Positions 9,071-20,288 are shown, numbered from the stretch's first letter. The stretch is DNA of 48,333 nt from Elusimicrobiota bacterium (GCA_027327915.1 DAHVWT010000010.1:1-48333), one strand, 5' to 3'. Translations and numbers: made by a program. Notes: generated by a model not told the origin, from the sequence alone.

Positions 9071-9589
9071 GCCCTCGCGCTTACCCTCAATCCCAGCCAT
9101 GACCGAAGCAGGGCTCCTTCCCTCCAGCGGTTTCTCGCCGCCTTCATCGGTACTACGAGCCCCTCGGACTCCCTTCCGGCTCCCGGCTGTTTCGGCTTTT
9201 GGCCTTATCCGCCGGGTCTTTGCCTGACTTGGCCGCCGAACAGGGTCTCTCCTGTCCCGCATCGCGCTTTGTAACGTGCCGTGACCCTCTACCCCGGGGA
9301 TGTCCAGCGTCACTTCGGATTCCAACGCGCTGTCTCTTGCCTTCGCCGTGACATGAGCGGCTCGGCCATCCCAAACACCTTTCGGCTGATACTTTGACGA
9401 GGCTGCAGTCTTCACTTTATGTTCGGCCCGCTTCCTTGCTCCCTCACTTCCTGAGGCTTTTGACGCCCCGCTTAGCCTTTGGGTTTCCGCACGCTGGCCG
9501 GGGCCTGCTACCGGGTGCTCCGACGCTTGCCCGGACGGGACTTCCACCCGCGAGTGCGATGCAGTTTGTTCAGGACGCACCATGTGAGT

Positions 9590-9618
9590 ATTATAAACTA
9601 AAATTTTATATATCTCAA
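9590..9618 (-). promoter_or_regulatory. sigma70-type promoter upstream of the group II intron (original RDD gene promoter)
   Basis: The minus strand has TTGAGA (9618-9613), a 17-nt AT-rich spacer and a perfect TATAAT (9595-9590). Six bases later lies an ATG (9583), directly before the intron's GTGCG. Before insertion this promoter would have started transcription within a few nt of the RDD start codon. Confidence 0.75.
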
Positions 9619-9639
9619 CACTGGGAAATGGGTCGAGAC

Positions 9640-9678
9640 CCGGCCCCTGCCGCAGCCGGGAACCGCCGCCGGGGCCGG
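9640..9678 (-). terminator. GC-rich hairpin after copA
   Basis: CCGGCCCC (9640-9647) pairs with GGGGCCGG (9671-9678) around a 23-nt loop, just past the copA stop. There is no U-tract, so efficiency as an intrinsic terminator is doubtful. Confidence 0.35.
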
Positions 9679-9692
9679 AGAATGGCGGGGAG

Positions 9693-11915
9693 TCAGTCCC
9701 GCAGCAGCCTCAGCGAATTGAGGACCACGGACAACGAGCTCGCCGCCATGGCGAGCGCCGCGTACTGGGGGCGAAGAAGAATCCCGAAGCGCGGGAACAA
9801 CGCCCCCGCCGCGACGGGGATCAGGATCAGGTTGTAGGCGAAAGCCCAGAAGAGGTTCTCGACGATGGCGCGGCGCGTGCGCCTCAAGAGCTCGATGGCG
9901 CGGGCGATCGTGCCCAGGTCGGGCTTGGCGAGCGTCACGTCGGCCGACTGGGCCGCCACGTCCGTTCCCGAGAGAAGCGCGAAGCCCAAATCGGCGCGCG
10001 AAAGCGCCGGGGCGTCGTTGAAGCCCTCGCCGACCACCGCCACCCGCCGGCCGCTCTCCTGGATCTTCGCGACGAGCCCCGCCTTATCCTCGGGGAGGGT
10101 CTCCGCGTAGACGAGCCCGATCCCGAGCTCCGCCGCGGCGCGGCTGACGATCTCGCGCCTGTCTCCCGAGACGATGCCCACCTCCAGGCCCATCGACTGG
10201 AGCTTCAAGACGGCATCGGCGGCGTCCGCGCGCAGACGGTCCCGAAGGATGAAAAGGCCGGCGAGCTCCTCTCCCACGACGACCGCGGCGCAGGAGCCCT
10301 CGATGGCCCCCGCCGGAATCTTGTCCTCGGGGATCGAGACTCCCTCGCCGCGAAGCCAGACCACGCTTCCCATGCGGATCGTCCTGCCGCCGCAGAGCAC
10401 CTTGACTCCTCGGCCCGGGAAGGTCTCGAAGGACTCGACGGGCGGCTCCGCGGCCCCATGATCGCGCGCGTAGGCGACGATCGCCTTCGCGTAGGGATGC
10501 TCGGAGCGCCTCTCCGCCGCCAGGGCCCAATTGAGAAGCTCCTTCTTGGGGACGCCGAAGGACTGGGCGTCGGAGACGCTGGGGGAGCCTTCCGTCAGGA
10601 CGCCGGTCTTGTCGAATAAAACCACGTCCACGCCCGCCGCCTTCTCGAAGACGTCCGCGTTGCGCACCAGCATCCCCATGCGGGCCGCGCGGTTCGTCCC
10701 GGCGATGACGGCGAGCGGCGTCGCCAGGCCCAGGGCGCAGGGACAGGCGACCGCGAACACCGCGGAAAGGGCGGAAAGGGCGTAGAGCGTCTGGGGCGGC
10801 GGCCCCCACAAGGACCACGCGACGGCCGCGGCGGCGCCGATCCCCAGCACGACGGGAACGAATATCCCCGCGATCCTGTCGGCCAGGCGCTGAATCCGGG
10901 GCTTGGAGAGCTGGGCCGAGCGCACGGATTGGACGATTCTCGCCAAGGCCGACTCGGCCCCCGGCTTCGTCACCCGGATGTCGAGGCTCCCCGTCCCGTT
11001 CATGGTTCCTCCCCAGACGGCGGCTCCGGGGGATTTCTCGAGAGGAACGCTTTCCCCCGTGACGAGGGACTCGTTGACCGCGGAATCGCCCGAGACGACC
11101 TCTCCGTCGAGGCCGATCTGCTCGCCGGGCTTGACCCGGATGATCATGCCGGGACGCGCGGCCTCGAGCGGGATCGTCTCCTCTTCCCCTTCCTTCAAGA
11201 TCCTCACCGTCTTGGGCGACATCCGCATGAGCTTGAGCACCGCCTCGCCCGCCCTTCCGCGCGTGCGCGCCTCGAGCCAGCGGCCGAAGGTCAGGATCGT
11301 CACGAGCTCGGCCAGGGCGCCCCATTGGGGCGATCGGGACTCGGCGGGGAGATCGGCGCCCCAGAACAAAACGACGATTCCGTAGCCGAAGAGGGCCCAG
11401 GTCGAAAGGGACACGAGGGTGTTCATGTCCGCCGTCTTTCTCTTGAGGCTTTTCCAGAATCCCTCGTGGAAATGCCAGGCGGCGATCAGCTGGAGGGCCG
11501 CCGCCCAGAAAACGACCGTGTAGGGCGAAAGGTCGAAGGCCTGCGCCAGGATGAGCGGGATGGAGAGCCCGATCGCCCAAAACAGCTTCCGGAGAAGCCG
11601 CCGCTCTTCCTTTCTCTGCTCGGCCAAGCCCTGCCGCTCGGCCTCGTCGAGGTTGAGAGCCCCGGGCAGGACCTCGTAGCCCGCCTCCTCGAGGATTTTC
11701 CTGAAAAACTCCGGATCGCGCTCGGGGCGATGGCGGATGCGCACGATCCCCGTCGCGAGGTCGGCCCTCACGGCCGACACCCCCGGAAGCTCTCCCAGCG
11801 CCCCCTCGATCCGGGTCACGCAGCTGGCGCAATGGAGCCCTCGGACGGGAAAAGCCGTCTCGATTTCCCTCTCCGGGGCCCCCCGGGGCGTCCTTACCGT
11901 TGCGTCGCCCGCCAT
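9693..11915 (-). CDS. copA: copper-translocating P-type ATPase (P1B-1)
   Basis: 740 residues. One N-terminal heavy-metal-binding domain (GLHCASC, C29/C32) is followed by eight expected membrane helices with CPC at 391-393 in helix 6, FAYN in helix 7 and MAASS in helix 8. This Cys/Tyr-Asn/Met-Ser set identifies Cu+ exporters. Cytoplasmic motifs are TGES (286-289), the phosphorylated DKTG (D435) and SEHP (472-475). The hinge motif normally written GDGxNDAP is GEGFNDAP (629-636), a conservative Asp-to-Glu change. The ATG at 11915 lies inside the 3' end of the upstream protease gene (22-nt overlap), so the two are co-transcribed. A longer open frame upstream is only a shadow of that gene. Confidence 0.93.
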   Translation of the reverse strand: MAGDATVRTPRGAPEREIETAFPVRGLHCASCVTRIEGALGELPGVSAVRADLATGIVRIRHRPERDPEFFRKILEEAGYEVLPGALNLDEAERQGLAEQRKEERRLLRKLFWAIGLSIPLILAQAFDLSPYTVVFWAAALQLIAAWHFHEGFWKSLKRKTADMNTLVSLSTWALFGYGIVVLFWGADLPAESRSPQWGALAELVTILTFGRWLEARTRGRAGEAVLKLMRMSPKTVRILKEGEEETIPLEAARPGMIIRVKPGEQIGLDGEVVSGDSAVNESLVTGESVPLEKSPGAAVWGGTMNGTGSLDIRVTKPGAESALARIVQSVRSAQLSKPRIQRLADRIAGIFVPVVLGIGAAAAVAWSLWGPPPQTLYALSALSAVFAVACPCALGLATPLAVIAGTNRAARMGMLVRNADVFEKAAGVDVVLFDKTGVLTEGSPSVSDAQSFGVPKKELLNWALAAERRSEHPYAKAIVAYARDHGAAEPPVESFETFPGRGVKVLCGGRTIRMGSVVWLRGEGVSIPEDKIPAGAIEGSCAAVVVGEELAGLFILRDRLRADAADAVLKLQSMGLEVGIVSGDRREIVSRAAAELGIGLVYAETLPEDKAGLVAKIQESGRRVAVVGEGFNDAPALSRADLGFALLSGTDVAAQSADVTLAKPDLGTIARAIELLRRTRRAIVENLFWAFAYNLILIPVAAGALFPRFGILLRPQYAALAMAASSLSVVLNSLRLLRD

Positions 11916-12736
11916 GCTCCGTCGAGGTCGCCGAGGCTCGACCAGCCTCTGTTCGGGAAAGCCAGGGCGACGGCCTGGTCGAGGGTTTTTCCGGATTTCA
12001 ACGCCTTGAGAAATTGGTAGAAGCCCAACGTCCCCCCCTTCTCGATCATATATTGAACGAGGGCCTCGGCTTGCGCGTACCAAAGGCTCACGGTGTAGTC
12101 CTTGTCGACCTGGGCCGGGACGAGCTTGACGAGATCGTGGATCGAAAGAGGATGCTGCCGCAAGACGCCGCGCAGCGGGGCGAAAATATCCACGAAGGCG
12201 ACGCCTTCCTGCGCTCCGGCCGCCTTGCACTCCTCATAGGTCGCGAGGCCCTCGTTGACCCAGCGGAAATCGGGATTGAAAGCCAGATCGGCCATGTATT
12301 CATAGAAGACGACATGGGTCAGCTCATGCGCCAAGGTAGGCCAGAGCCCCGGGCCGTCGTAGACATAGACGGCGTCGCCGACGCAGACGCCGCCCGACCA
12401 TTCGGGCACCCTCGTCTTCTCGTGATATTCGGCCGGGCCCGAGTAGTCCGTGATGCCCAGGAGCCCCGAGGGTTGATAAAAGGAGATGAGATTCGTGTCC
12501 ATCATCAGCTGGGTGTAGTCCGTCTCGGCGGCGTTGGAGACGGCATGCGCGTGGTCTTCGCCATAGGCATGGACGTCGAAATGAAGGCTCTGGACCTCCG
12601 CCCCGCCCAGGCCGAGATGGCCAAAATGGGCGTGGACGACGGGCACGGCTGTCATGGAATCGGTCCCCTTCGGGGCCGGCACGCAGGCGGCGCCCAAGAA
12701 CGCCGTCGAAGCTAAAAAGTCCGCGAATCGCCTCAC
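11894..12736 (-). CDS. secreted gluzincin-like metalloprotease (peptidase MA-like)
   Basis: 280 residues with an N-terminal signal sequence; a Cys at residue 18 follows Gly-Ala-Ala, an imperfect lipobox. The zinc site is HELTH at 137-141, with the third ligand supplied by NEGLA (E162) about 20 residues later, the gluzincin arrangement of peptidase-MA-like proteins. The N-terminal part (to about residue 30) and the HFGHLGLGG region are unassigned. The likely role is hydrolysis of an extracytoplasmic protein; the substrate is unknown. It starts with GTG, preceded by TAAGAT and six bases with no Shine-Dalgarno. It overlaps copA, but no functional link to copper is evident. Confidence 0.75.
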   Translation of the reverse strand: MRRFADFLASTAFLGAACVPAPKGTDSMTAVPVVHAHFGHLGLGGAEVQSLHFDVHAYGEDHAHAVSNAAETDYTQLMMDTNLISFYQPSGLLGITDYSGPAEYHEKTRVPEWSGGVCVGDAVYVYDGPGLWPTLAHELTHVVFYEYMADLAFNPDFRWVNEGLATYEECKAAGAQEGVAFVDIFAPLRGVLRQHPLSIHDLVKLVPAQVDKDYTVSLWYAQAEALVQYMIEKGGTLGFYQFLKALKSGKTLDQAVALAFPNRGWSSLGDLDGAWRATQR

Positions 12737-12742
12737 GAACCG

Positions 12743-12748
12743 ATCTTA
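12743..12748 (-). promoter_or_regulatory. probable -10 box of the protease-copA operon
   Basis: TAAGAT, then six bases, then the GTG at 12736. It fits the recurring short -10-to-start spacing of this window. No good -35 is visible. Confidence 0.35.
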
Positions 12749-12888
12749 CCAAATCGACCGCAAGGCCCCGTCCGGGCCGAAGGGCCCACGCCGGAATTGG
12801 ACTTTGGCCTCATGCGGCCTCCATCGCGTCCTCGCTAAAATCAACAGCAAAGGCGATTGCGCCGAATTGCATTCGATTAGGAGGATGG

Positions 12889-13287
12889 ATGAAGAACACG
12901 ATCTTGGCGGCGGCATTCCTCGCGCTCGGCGCGGCTTTGGCGCATGCGGAGGGCTTCGTCGCCGCCCCCGCCGAGGGCCCGGCCGATTCGGGCGCGAGGG
13001 CGGCGTCCGCCGTTCCGCTCGGCTATCTGCCCCAGTGCAATCCCGACCATGGCCTTTATATTCTGACGGACCGTTACTTTTTGAGCCCGAAGGACGCCGT
13101 CGCTTATCGCCTTGCCGACGCCTACGCCTGCGAACTCGAAGCGGGCTCGACGGACCTGGTACGAGCCCAACTCGCGGCGGGGCGACAGTCCGATCCCGAC
13201 ATGACAAGGCGAATCGAGGGCTTCCTTGAGCAGTACGGCTACGACGTCCCGACGGCGTCGATGAACGCCGCCACCTCCGTCGAGTAA
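12889..13287 (+). CDS. small exported protein of unknown function
   Basis: 132 residues. A classical signal peptide (MKNTILAAAFLALGAALAHA) is followed by an Ala/Pro-rich linker and a domain from about residue 45 with two cysteines (LPQCNP and AYACEL) that could form a disulfide. I do not recognise the family. The ATG has a strong Shine-Dalgarno (AGGAGG at 12880-12885, about 4 nt before the start). It is therefore a leadered transcript, unlike the divergent protease gene. It converges on the broken transporter gene with a gap of 10 nt. Confidence 0.65.
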   Translation: MKNTILAAAFLALGAALAHAEGFVAAPAEGPADSGARAASAVPLGYLPQCNPDHGLYILTDRYFLSPKDAVAYRLADAYACELEAGSTDLVRAQLAAGRQSDPDMTRRIEGFLEQYGYDVPTASMNAATSVE

Positions 13288-13297
13288 ACGCGAGCCG

Positions 13298-14522
13298 TCA
13301 GCTCGAAGGCTGCGGCCGCCGATCGCGCCGGGAAGGCCACGCCAGCGGCAATGCCAGGCCCATCCACGCGAGGCCTCCCGCCAGGGCCGACCAGGAGAAG
13401 ATCGCGATCGTCATGATTCCGGCCCTCTGGAGCACCGCGATCAGAAAAGCCGTGCTCCCCTTCCCGAAGCGATAAACAAGGATGTCGATCAATTCCTTGG
13501 CCCGGTATCGGGCATCGAAGGACAGCCCCATATAAAATATCTCCTTTGACGACCGGAATAGCGAGTAGTCGACGGATTTGAAGGCCAGGTAGGCCGCGGC
13601 GCAGCTCGAAAGCGAGGGATGAAGAAGCGCCCAAACGCCGAGCCCCACATGAACCGCCGGGATCGCCGCCTGGATGCGGCCGGGAGCCAGTCGGCTCAAC
13701 GCCAACGGAGTGACGGCGAACTGGAGGAAAAAGGTGCCGGCGTTGAGCAGGGAATAGTACCTCCCATAATAGGCCGCCTGGGCATCCATGCCGGGGATCG
13801 CCGTGAAGACCGCGGTCTGAAATCTCAAGTCAACGATCACCGCGAAGGCTTGGCTGATTCCGACGAGAAGCAGCAATCTCAAAAGGAGCGGCTCGCGCAG
13901 GAAGCTTCCCAGGCCCAGTGCGCGGCTGCCGGAGCCGGCGGCGGGCGTCTCCGCCCGCGGCTCGCCTCCGACATGGTAAGCGGCGTCGGCGAACGCTCCC
14001 GCGGCGAGCGTGCACAAAGCCGAGCCGAGGATCCAATCCGAGATCGTCAATCGGCCCGAGAATCGCCCCAATAAATACCCGCCGAGGACGCCGCCAAGGC
14101 TCCCGATCCCGGTCATGACGCCGTTGGCGCGTCTCGCCGTTTCCGGCGAGAGCCTGCTGTCCAGGAAAGACCAGTACTGCTCAATGAGGACGACGACGTA
14201 GGCTTGCCGGATGAAATAAAGCGCCGCGGACGCGCAGGAGGGCCAGGGCGGCCGTCGAGAATAGGCCCGCCGCCGCGAGAGTCTTCCTCGCGCCCAGGCG
14301 GGAGAGGCAGAGGTTATAGCCGAAGAGAAGCGCCGCCAAGAGCGGCGGCGTCACCGTCAGAATGAGGCCCAGGTTCTGCGGGCCATAGGCCTTCATGTAC
14401 AGGGCGTTCGAGGGCCCGCGAACCATCTCGTAACCAAAGAGGAGAAAGGCGAAAGCCCCGGCCATGAAAGCCGCCGCCTGGTACTGCCGGCGCGGCGACG
14501 GGAGATCGGCCGTCCCGGCCAA
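13298..14522 (-). pseudogene. MFS-like (Npt1/Npt2-style) transporter, interrupted by a frameshift
   Basis: Two adjoining frames encode one membrane protein. The N-terminal piece (14522-14181) has FLLFGYEMVRGPSNALYMK and three hydrophobic segments. The C-terminal piece continues in the next frame; its ATG at 14116 is internal, and reading that frame further upstream gives LYFIRQAYVVVLIEQYWSF, clearly part of the same protein. One extra base (or two missing) near 14225-14240, in a GC-rich run, explains the break. The layout and the EQYWSF segment resemble the MFS-like nucleotide-transporter relatives, but the substrate is unknown. The start is a TTG 3 nt after atpC, so it may be the last gene of the atp operon. 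Sequencing error and true decay are both possible. Confidence 0.7.
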
Positions 14523-14525
14523 GGC

Positions 14526-14963
14526 CTACCGGCTCGGCTTGCGGCCCGGACGGCGGGCGAGTTCCGCGACCTTGAGGCGGATGGCGGCGCGCTGGAAGGC
14601 GGCCTCGGCCTGGGCGAGGGTCATGGGGTCGAGCGTCTTGCGGGCCAGCTCCGCCTTCGAGCGCTCAAGCGCCGCGCGCGCCCGCTCGGCGTCGATTTCA
14701 TCGGCCATCTCGGCCGTTTCGGCGAAAAGATCCACGCCCTTGGGCGTCACCTCGGCGAACCCGCCCGAGACCGCGTAGCGCCGCACCCCGCCTCCCGGCA
14801 CCGTCACGCGCACCTCGCCCGGCTTGAGCATCGCGAGATAGGACTCGTGCCCGGGAAGGACGCCCATCTCCCCCTCGTGCGCGGGGATGGCCGCGAACTC
14901 GGCCTCGAAGGCGCCCTGCGCCTTCTCGGGAGTCACGAGCTCGAAGCGGAATGTTTTCGCCAC
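14526..14963 (-). CDS. atpC: ATP synthase F1 epsilon subunit
   Basis: 145 residues beginning at GTG. The beta-sandwich has LVTPEKAQGAFEAEFAAIPAHEG early and GEMGVLPGHESYLAMLKPGEV in the middle, followed by an alpha-helical C-terminal hairpin rich in Ala/Arg/Glu. Epsilon couples the gamma stalk to the catalytic head and can inhibit ATP hydrolysis through the C-terminal helices. It is the last ATP synthase gene of the operon, 8 nt after atpD. Confidence 0.92.
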   Translation of the reverse strand: MAKTFRFELVTPEKAQGAFEAEFAAIPAHEGEMGVLPGHESYLAMLKPGEVRVTVPGGGVRRYAVSGGFAEVTPKGVDLFAETAEMADEIDAERARAALERSKAELARKTLDPMTLAQAEAAFQRAAIRLKVAELARRPGRKPSR

Positions 14964-14971
14964 GACGCCTC

Positions 14972-17301
<2,330 letters not shown>

Positions 17302-17303
17302 GA

Positions 17304-18230
17304 TTAAGCGGGAACCTTGGCCTTCTTGAGCCCCCCCAGGTAGTCCGCGATCCCCCGCAAGGCCGTATAGCCGGCCGCGAAGCCGAATTCTTTCTCGGCT
17401 TTCGAGGGATCTCCCAGGGTCTCGCTCTGGTAGAAGGCGTAAGGGTTCTTGAAATACTCCGGCTCGAGATTCGTCCCAAGCGTCAAATTGAGGTGCGCGA
17501 TGATTTCGTTGAAAGTGGTCTTGCGGCCCGTCGCGACGTTGAAGGCGCCCCGCGCTTTCTGGATCGCCGCGAGACAATTCGCCTCGACGACGTCCTTCAC
17601 ATAGATGAAGTCGCGGTACTGCTCTCCGAACTCGAATATCCGAGGGCGCCGCCCCTGGAGCATCTGCTGAGCCAGCTGCCAGATCATGCTGGCGCTTTTG
17701 TCCTTAAAACGCTCCCCGGGGCCGAAAACGTTGAAATAGCGCAGCCCCGCGATCGGAACGCGTGGATGGGCCGAGGAAAAATCCCGGGCGACCTTCTCCA
17801 TGACGACCTTCGAATAGGCGTAGACGTTTTTAGGATTGGGCGCCGCGTCCTCCCTCATCGGGAGAGGCCCGTCCCCGTAAACCCCCGCGGAGGAGGCATA
17901 GACCACCTGACGGGCGCGCCCGGCGGCGACCCACCTCAAAAGAGTCCGGAAGGCCTCGACGTTGGCCCGCATCATGCGCAGCTCGTCCGTCACGGTCGTG
18001 TCGGTGAGCGCCGCCTGGTGGAAGACGACGTCCACGGAGCCGACGGCCTCCTGCCAGGCCGGGGCGTCCAGGAGATCGGCCGAGACGACGTCGCCGCCGA
18101 AGCCGACGAGGTTGGCGAAGCTCCCATGGGAAAAATCGTCGAGGCCCGTGACATCATGCCCGCGCCTTTCAAGCTCGACGCAGAGATTGGAGCCGATGAG
18201 GCCCGCCGCCCCGGTGACGAGAGCCCGCAC
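17304..18230 (-). CDS. NAD(P)-dependent sugar-nucleotide epimerase, ADP-heptose 6-epimerase (HldD/RfaD)-like SDR
   Basis: 308 residues. The start is taken as the GTG at 18230, because GGAGGAG lies 8 nt upstream; an earlier TTG (18248) would place that Shine-Dalgarno inside the gene. It is an extended SDR with the cofactor motif GAAGLIGSN, VYASSAGVYGDG, the catalytic YAYSK, LRYFNVFGPGE, and RDFIYVKDVVEAN. The last two and PKNVYAYSK align well by eye with HldD, which epimerises ADP-heptose for lipopolysaccharide inner core; related UDP- or GDP-sugar epimerases remain possible. It lies between atpA and atpG, 1 nt after the preceding gene and 2 nt before atpG, and so is fully embedded in the atp operon. 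Confidence 0.8.
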   Translation of the reverse strand: MRALVTGAAGLIGSNLCVELERRGHDVTGLDDFSHGSFANLVGFGGDVVSADLLDAPAWQEAVGSVDVVFHQAALTDTTVTDELRMMRANVEAFRTLLRWVAAGRARQVVYASSAGVYGDGPLPMREDAAPNPKNVYAYSKVVMEKVARDFSSAHPRVPIAGLRYFNVFGPGERFKDKSASMIWQLAQQMLQGRRPRIFEFGEQYRDFIYVKDVVEANCLAAIQKARGAFNVATGRKTTFNEIIAHLNLTLGTNLEPEYFKNPYAFYQSETLGDPSKAEKEFGFAAGYTALRGIADYLGGLKKAKVPA

Positions 18231-18231
18231 C

Positions 18232-18762
18232 CTAGCGTCCTCCTCCAACCTGGGGGACCCCGACGGCCCGCGACTGGGAGCTGGAAACGGCCGGGGCCCC
18301 GTAGAGATCGACCAGATCCTTCATGACGCTCTTAGACGGCGGTTCCGGCGTTCCCGCGGGAGGGTTGGCATAGATCGAAAGCGCGTACCCCGCCACGTCG
18401 TGGTCCCATTGGGGAATCGCCCCCGACTTCTTGAGCATTTTTTTCTCCCGATGGATGAATCGTTTGAGGTCCTTTTCCTTGTGGACCAGGAGATCCGCGA
18501 GGGCGGGCGCCGAGTCCCCATCCGCGATGAAGGTGAACACGCCGGCCAACTCCGGCTCCCCGATGCCGATCAACGTCTCGACGCACTCCAGGTTGACCAC
18601 CCGGCCATGCCGCGGCATCGCGGGGCCCTGGACGCCCGCGGCAACGGCCGACAGGGGAAGGCAACAGAAGGCCATCGAAGGCAACAGAAGGCCCCGGCAG
18701 ACCAGGAAATAGACGGAAGCCTTCCGCGGCTTTCCCCTGCTTTCCGCGGCCCTCTTTCGCAT
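18232..18762 (-). CDS. exported protein of unknown function, embedded in the atp operon
   Basis: 176 residues. The ATG overlaps the atpA stop (TAATG), so it is translationally coupled. The N terminus is very basic (residues 1-15) followed by a hydrophobic run (about 17-42) ending SAVAAG, a plausible signal peptide. That part is encoded by a dispersed repeat also found near 35.8 kb. The mature part has a Lys/Glu-rich helical segment (residues 90-115) and a Pro/Ser-rich tail. I recognise no family. Two genes of envelope type between atpA and atpG suggest an insertion into the operon that kept coupling intact. Confidence 0.65.
   Translation of the reverse strand: MRKRAAESRGKPRKASVYFLVCRGLLLPSMAFCCLPLSAVAAGVQGPAMPRHGRVVNLECVETLIGIGEPELAGVFTFIADGDSAPALADLLVHKEKDLKRFIHREKKMLKKSGAIPQWDHDVAGYALSIYANPPAGTPEPPSKSVMKDLVDLYGAPAVSSSQSRAVGVPQVGGGR
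18655..18762. repeat. dispersed imperfect palindromic repeat, copy 1 (in coding sequence)
   Basis: The copy contains a 17-bp direct repeat GAAGGCAACAGAAGGCC at 18657-18673 and 18677-18693. A right arm of related units follows (CTTCCGCGG..., ...GGCCCTCTTTCGC). Read on the minus strand it starts GCGAAAGAGGGCC, matching the second copy (GCCAAAGAGGGCC, near 35840) in sequence, order of blocks and reading frame. It forms roughly the first 36 codons of the gene at 18232-18762. Confidence 0.65.
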
Positions 18763-20288
18763 TATTTCCTCAGCCCCGCCTTGAACGGCGCCGAGAACTC
18801 CTCGACCGCCGCCTTGAGCCGGCCCTTGATGTCCTCGGAAAGCTCGCGCTTGGCGACGAGGTCCCGAGGAATGTCGGGATGTCGGGCGGCGACGAAGTCC
18901 AAGAGCTCCTTTTCGAATCGGCGCACCTCGCCGACCGGCAGGTCGTCCAAAAAGCCGTTGACGCCCGCGAAAATGGCGACCACCTGCTTCTCGAAAGGCA
19001 TGGGCTCGTACTGGGCCTGCTTCAACAGCTCGACGAGCCTTTCTCCGCGCGCCAGCTGCATCTGGGAGGCCTTGTCGAGCTCGGAGCCGAACTGGGCGAA
19101 CGCCGCGAGCTCGTTGTACTGCGCGAGCTCCAGGCGGAGGTGGCCGGCCACCTGCTTCATGGCCTTCGTCTGGGCGGCGCCTCCCACGCGCGAGACGGAG
19201 AGGCCGACGTTGACGGCCGGCCGCACGCCGGAGTAGAAAAGACCCGATTCCAGGTAGATCTGGCCGTCCGTGATCGAGATGACGTTGGTCGGGATGTAGG
19301 CCGAGACGTCGCCCGCCTGGGTCTCGATGATCGGGAGCGCCGTCAGGGAGCCGCCGCCGTTCTTGGCGTTAAGCCGGCAGGCGCGCTCCAAGAGCCTCGA
19401 ATGCAGGTAAAAGACGTCGCCGGGGTAAGCCTCGCGGCCCGGCGGGCGGCGGAGAAGGAGCGAGAGTTGGCGGTAAGCCTGGGCGTGCTTCGACAGATCG
19501 TCATAGATGACCAGCACGTCCTGCCCCTTCCACAAGAACTCCTCGCCGATCGCGCAGCCGGCGTAAGGCGCGATGTAGAGGAGGGGCGCCGGCTCCGACG
19601 CCGTCGCCGACACGATGATCGAATATTCCATCGCGCCGCTTTCCTCGAGGATCTCCGCGACCCGGGCGACGGTCGACTGCTTCTGGCCGATCGCGACGTA
19701 GACGCAAACGGGGCGCTTGGCCTCCTTTTTCTGGTTGATGATCGTGTCGATCGCGATGGCGGTCTTGCCGGTCTGGCGGTCGCCGATGATGAGTTCGCGC
19801 TGGCCGCGTCCGATCGGGATCATGGCGTCAATCGCCTTGAGCCCCGTCTGCAGCGGCACCGTCACGGGCTCGCGCTCGATGATGCCCGGCGCCACGATTT
19901 CGATCGGCCGGCGGGCCTGGGCCTTGATGGGCCCCTTGCCGTCCAAGGGCGCGCCCAGCGGGCTCACGACTCGCCCGAGAAGCTCGGGGCCGGCGGGCAC
20001 TTCCATCACGCGTCCCGTGCGGCGGACGGAATCCCCCTCCTTGATGAGCTCGTCGGGACCCAGAAGGACGCAGCCGACGCTTTCCCGTTCCAAATTAAGG
20101 ACCATCCCCATGACGCCGCGCGGAAGCTCCAGGAGCTCGCCGGCGATCGCGTGGCTCAGGCCGTAGACGCGGGCGATGCCGTCTCCTACTTGAAGGACCG
20201 TTCCCTCCTCGCGCGCCTCCGTCTTGCTCTCGAACTCGTCGATTTCGCGTTTAATGACCGCCGTGATCTCCTCAGGACGTATGGCCAT
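18762..20288 (-). CDS. atpA: ATP synthase F1 alpha subunit
   Basis: 508 residues with Walker A GDRQTGKT (169-176), the alpha-specific [20 protein letters not shown] segment and the C-terminal VNGFLDDLP helix region. It forms the hexameric head with beta and carries the noncatalytic nucleotide sites. The start ATG at 20288 follows AAAGGAGG, a strong Shine-Dalgarno. It overlaps the 3' end of atpH by 17 nt and is followed by a coupled (TAATG) gene of unknown function rather than atpG. Confidence 0.96.
   Translation of the reverse strand: MAIRPEEITAVIKREIDEFESKTEAREEGTVLQVGDGIARVYGLSHAIAGELLELPRGVMGMVLNLERESVGCVLLGPDELIKEGDSVRRTGRVMEVPAGPELLGRVVSPLGAPLDGKGPIKAQARRPIEIVAPGIIEREPVTVPLQTGLKAIDAMIPIGRGQRELIIGDRQTGKTAIAIDTIINQKKEAKRPVCVYVAIGQKQSTVARVAEILEESGAMEYSIIVSATASEPAPLLYIAPYAGCAIGEEFLWKGQDVLVIYDDLSKHAQAYRQLSLLLRRPPGREAYPGDVFYLHSRLLERACRLNAKNGGGSLTALPIIETQAGDVSAYIPTNVISITDGQIYLESGLFYSGVRPAVNVGLSVSRVGGAAQTKAMKQVAGHLRLELAQYNELAAFAQFGSELDKASQMQLARGERLVELLKQAQYEPMPFEKQVVAIFAGVNGFLDDLPVGEVRRFEKELLDFVAARHPDIPRDLVAKRELSEDIKGRLKAAVEEFSAPFKAGLRK

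Larger units (their letters stand above)
7644..9580 (-). mobile_element. group II intron, complete, inserted immediately upstream of the RDD gene
   Basis: Read on the minus strand, the element begins with GTGCG at 9580, matching the group II 5' consensus GUGYG. A domain I-like segment (GGTGGAAGTCCCG) follows at once. The intron contains a reverse transcriptase/maturase ORF, a canonical domain V (7691-7724), and a domain VI-like stem with a candidate bulged A at 7652. It most likely ends in ...CTAC at 7644; this 3' end is set by the AY rule and the distance to the bulged A, so allow a few nt of error. The 5' exon is a sigma70-type promoter and the 3' exon is the RDD start codon. Region 9071-9580 is noncoding intron RNA (domains I-III) although it is open in one frame. 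Confidence 0.85.

Noticed and set aside
9640-9678. Hairpin near the intron as a group IIC target site
   Set aside because: The hairpin is about 60 nt from the insertion point with a promoter between; group IIC introns insert directly after the stem.
9693-12230. An 845-codon frame suggesting a longer copper ATPase
   Set aside because: The first 105 codons are Arg/Pro/Gly-rich and lie antisense-free inside the protease gene in another frame; the family N terminus begins at the ATG at 11915.
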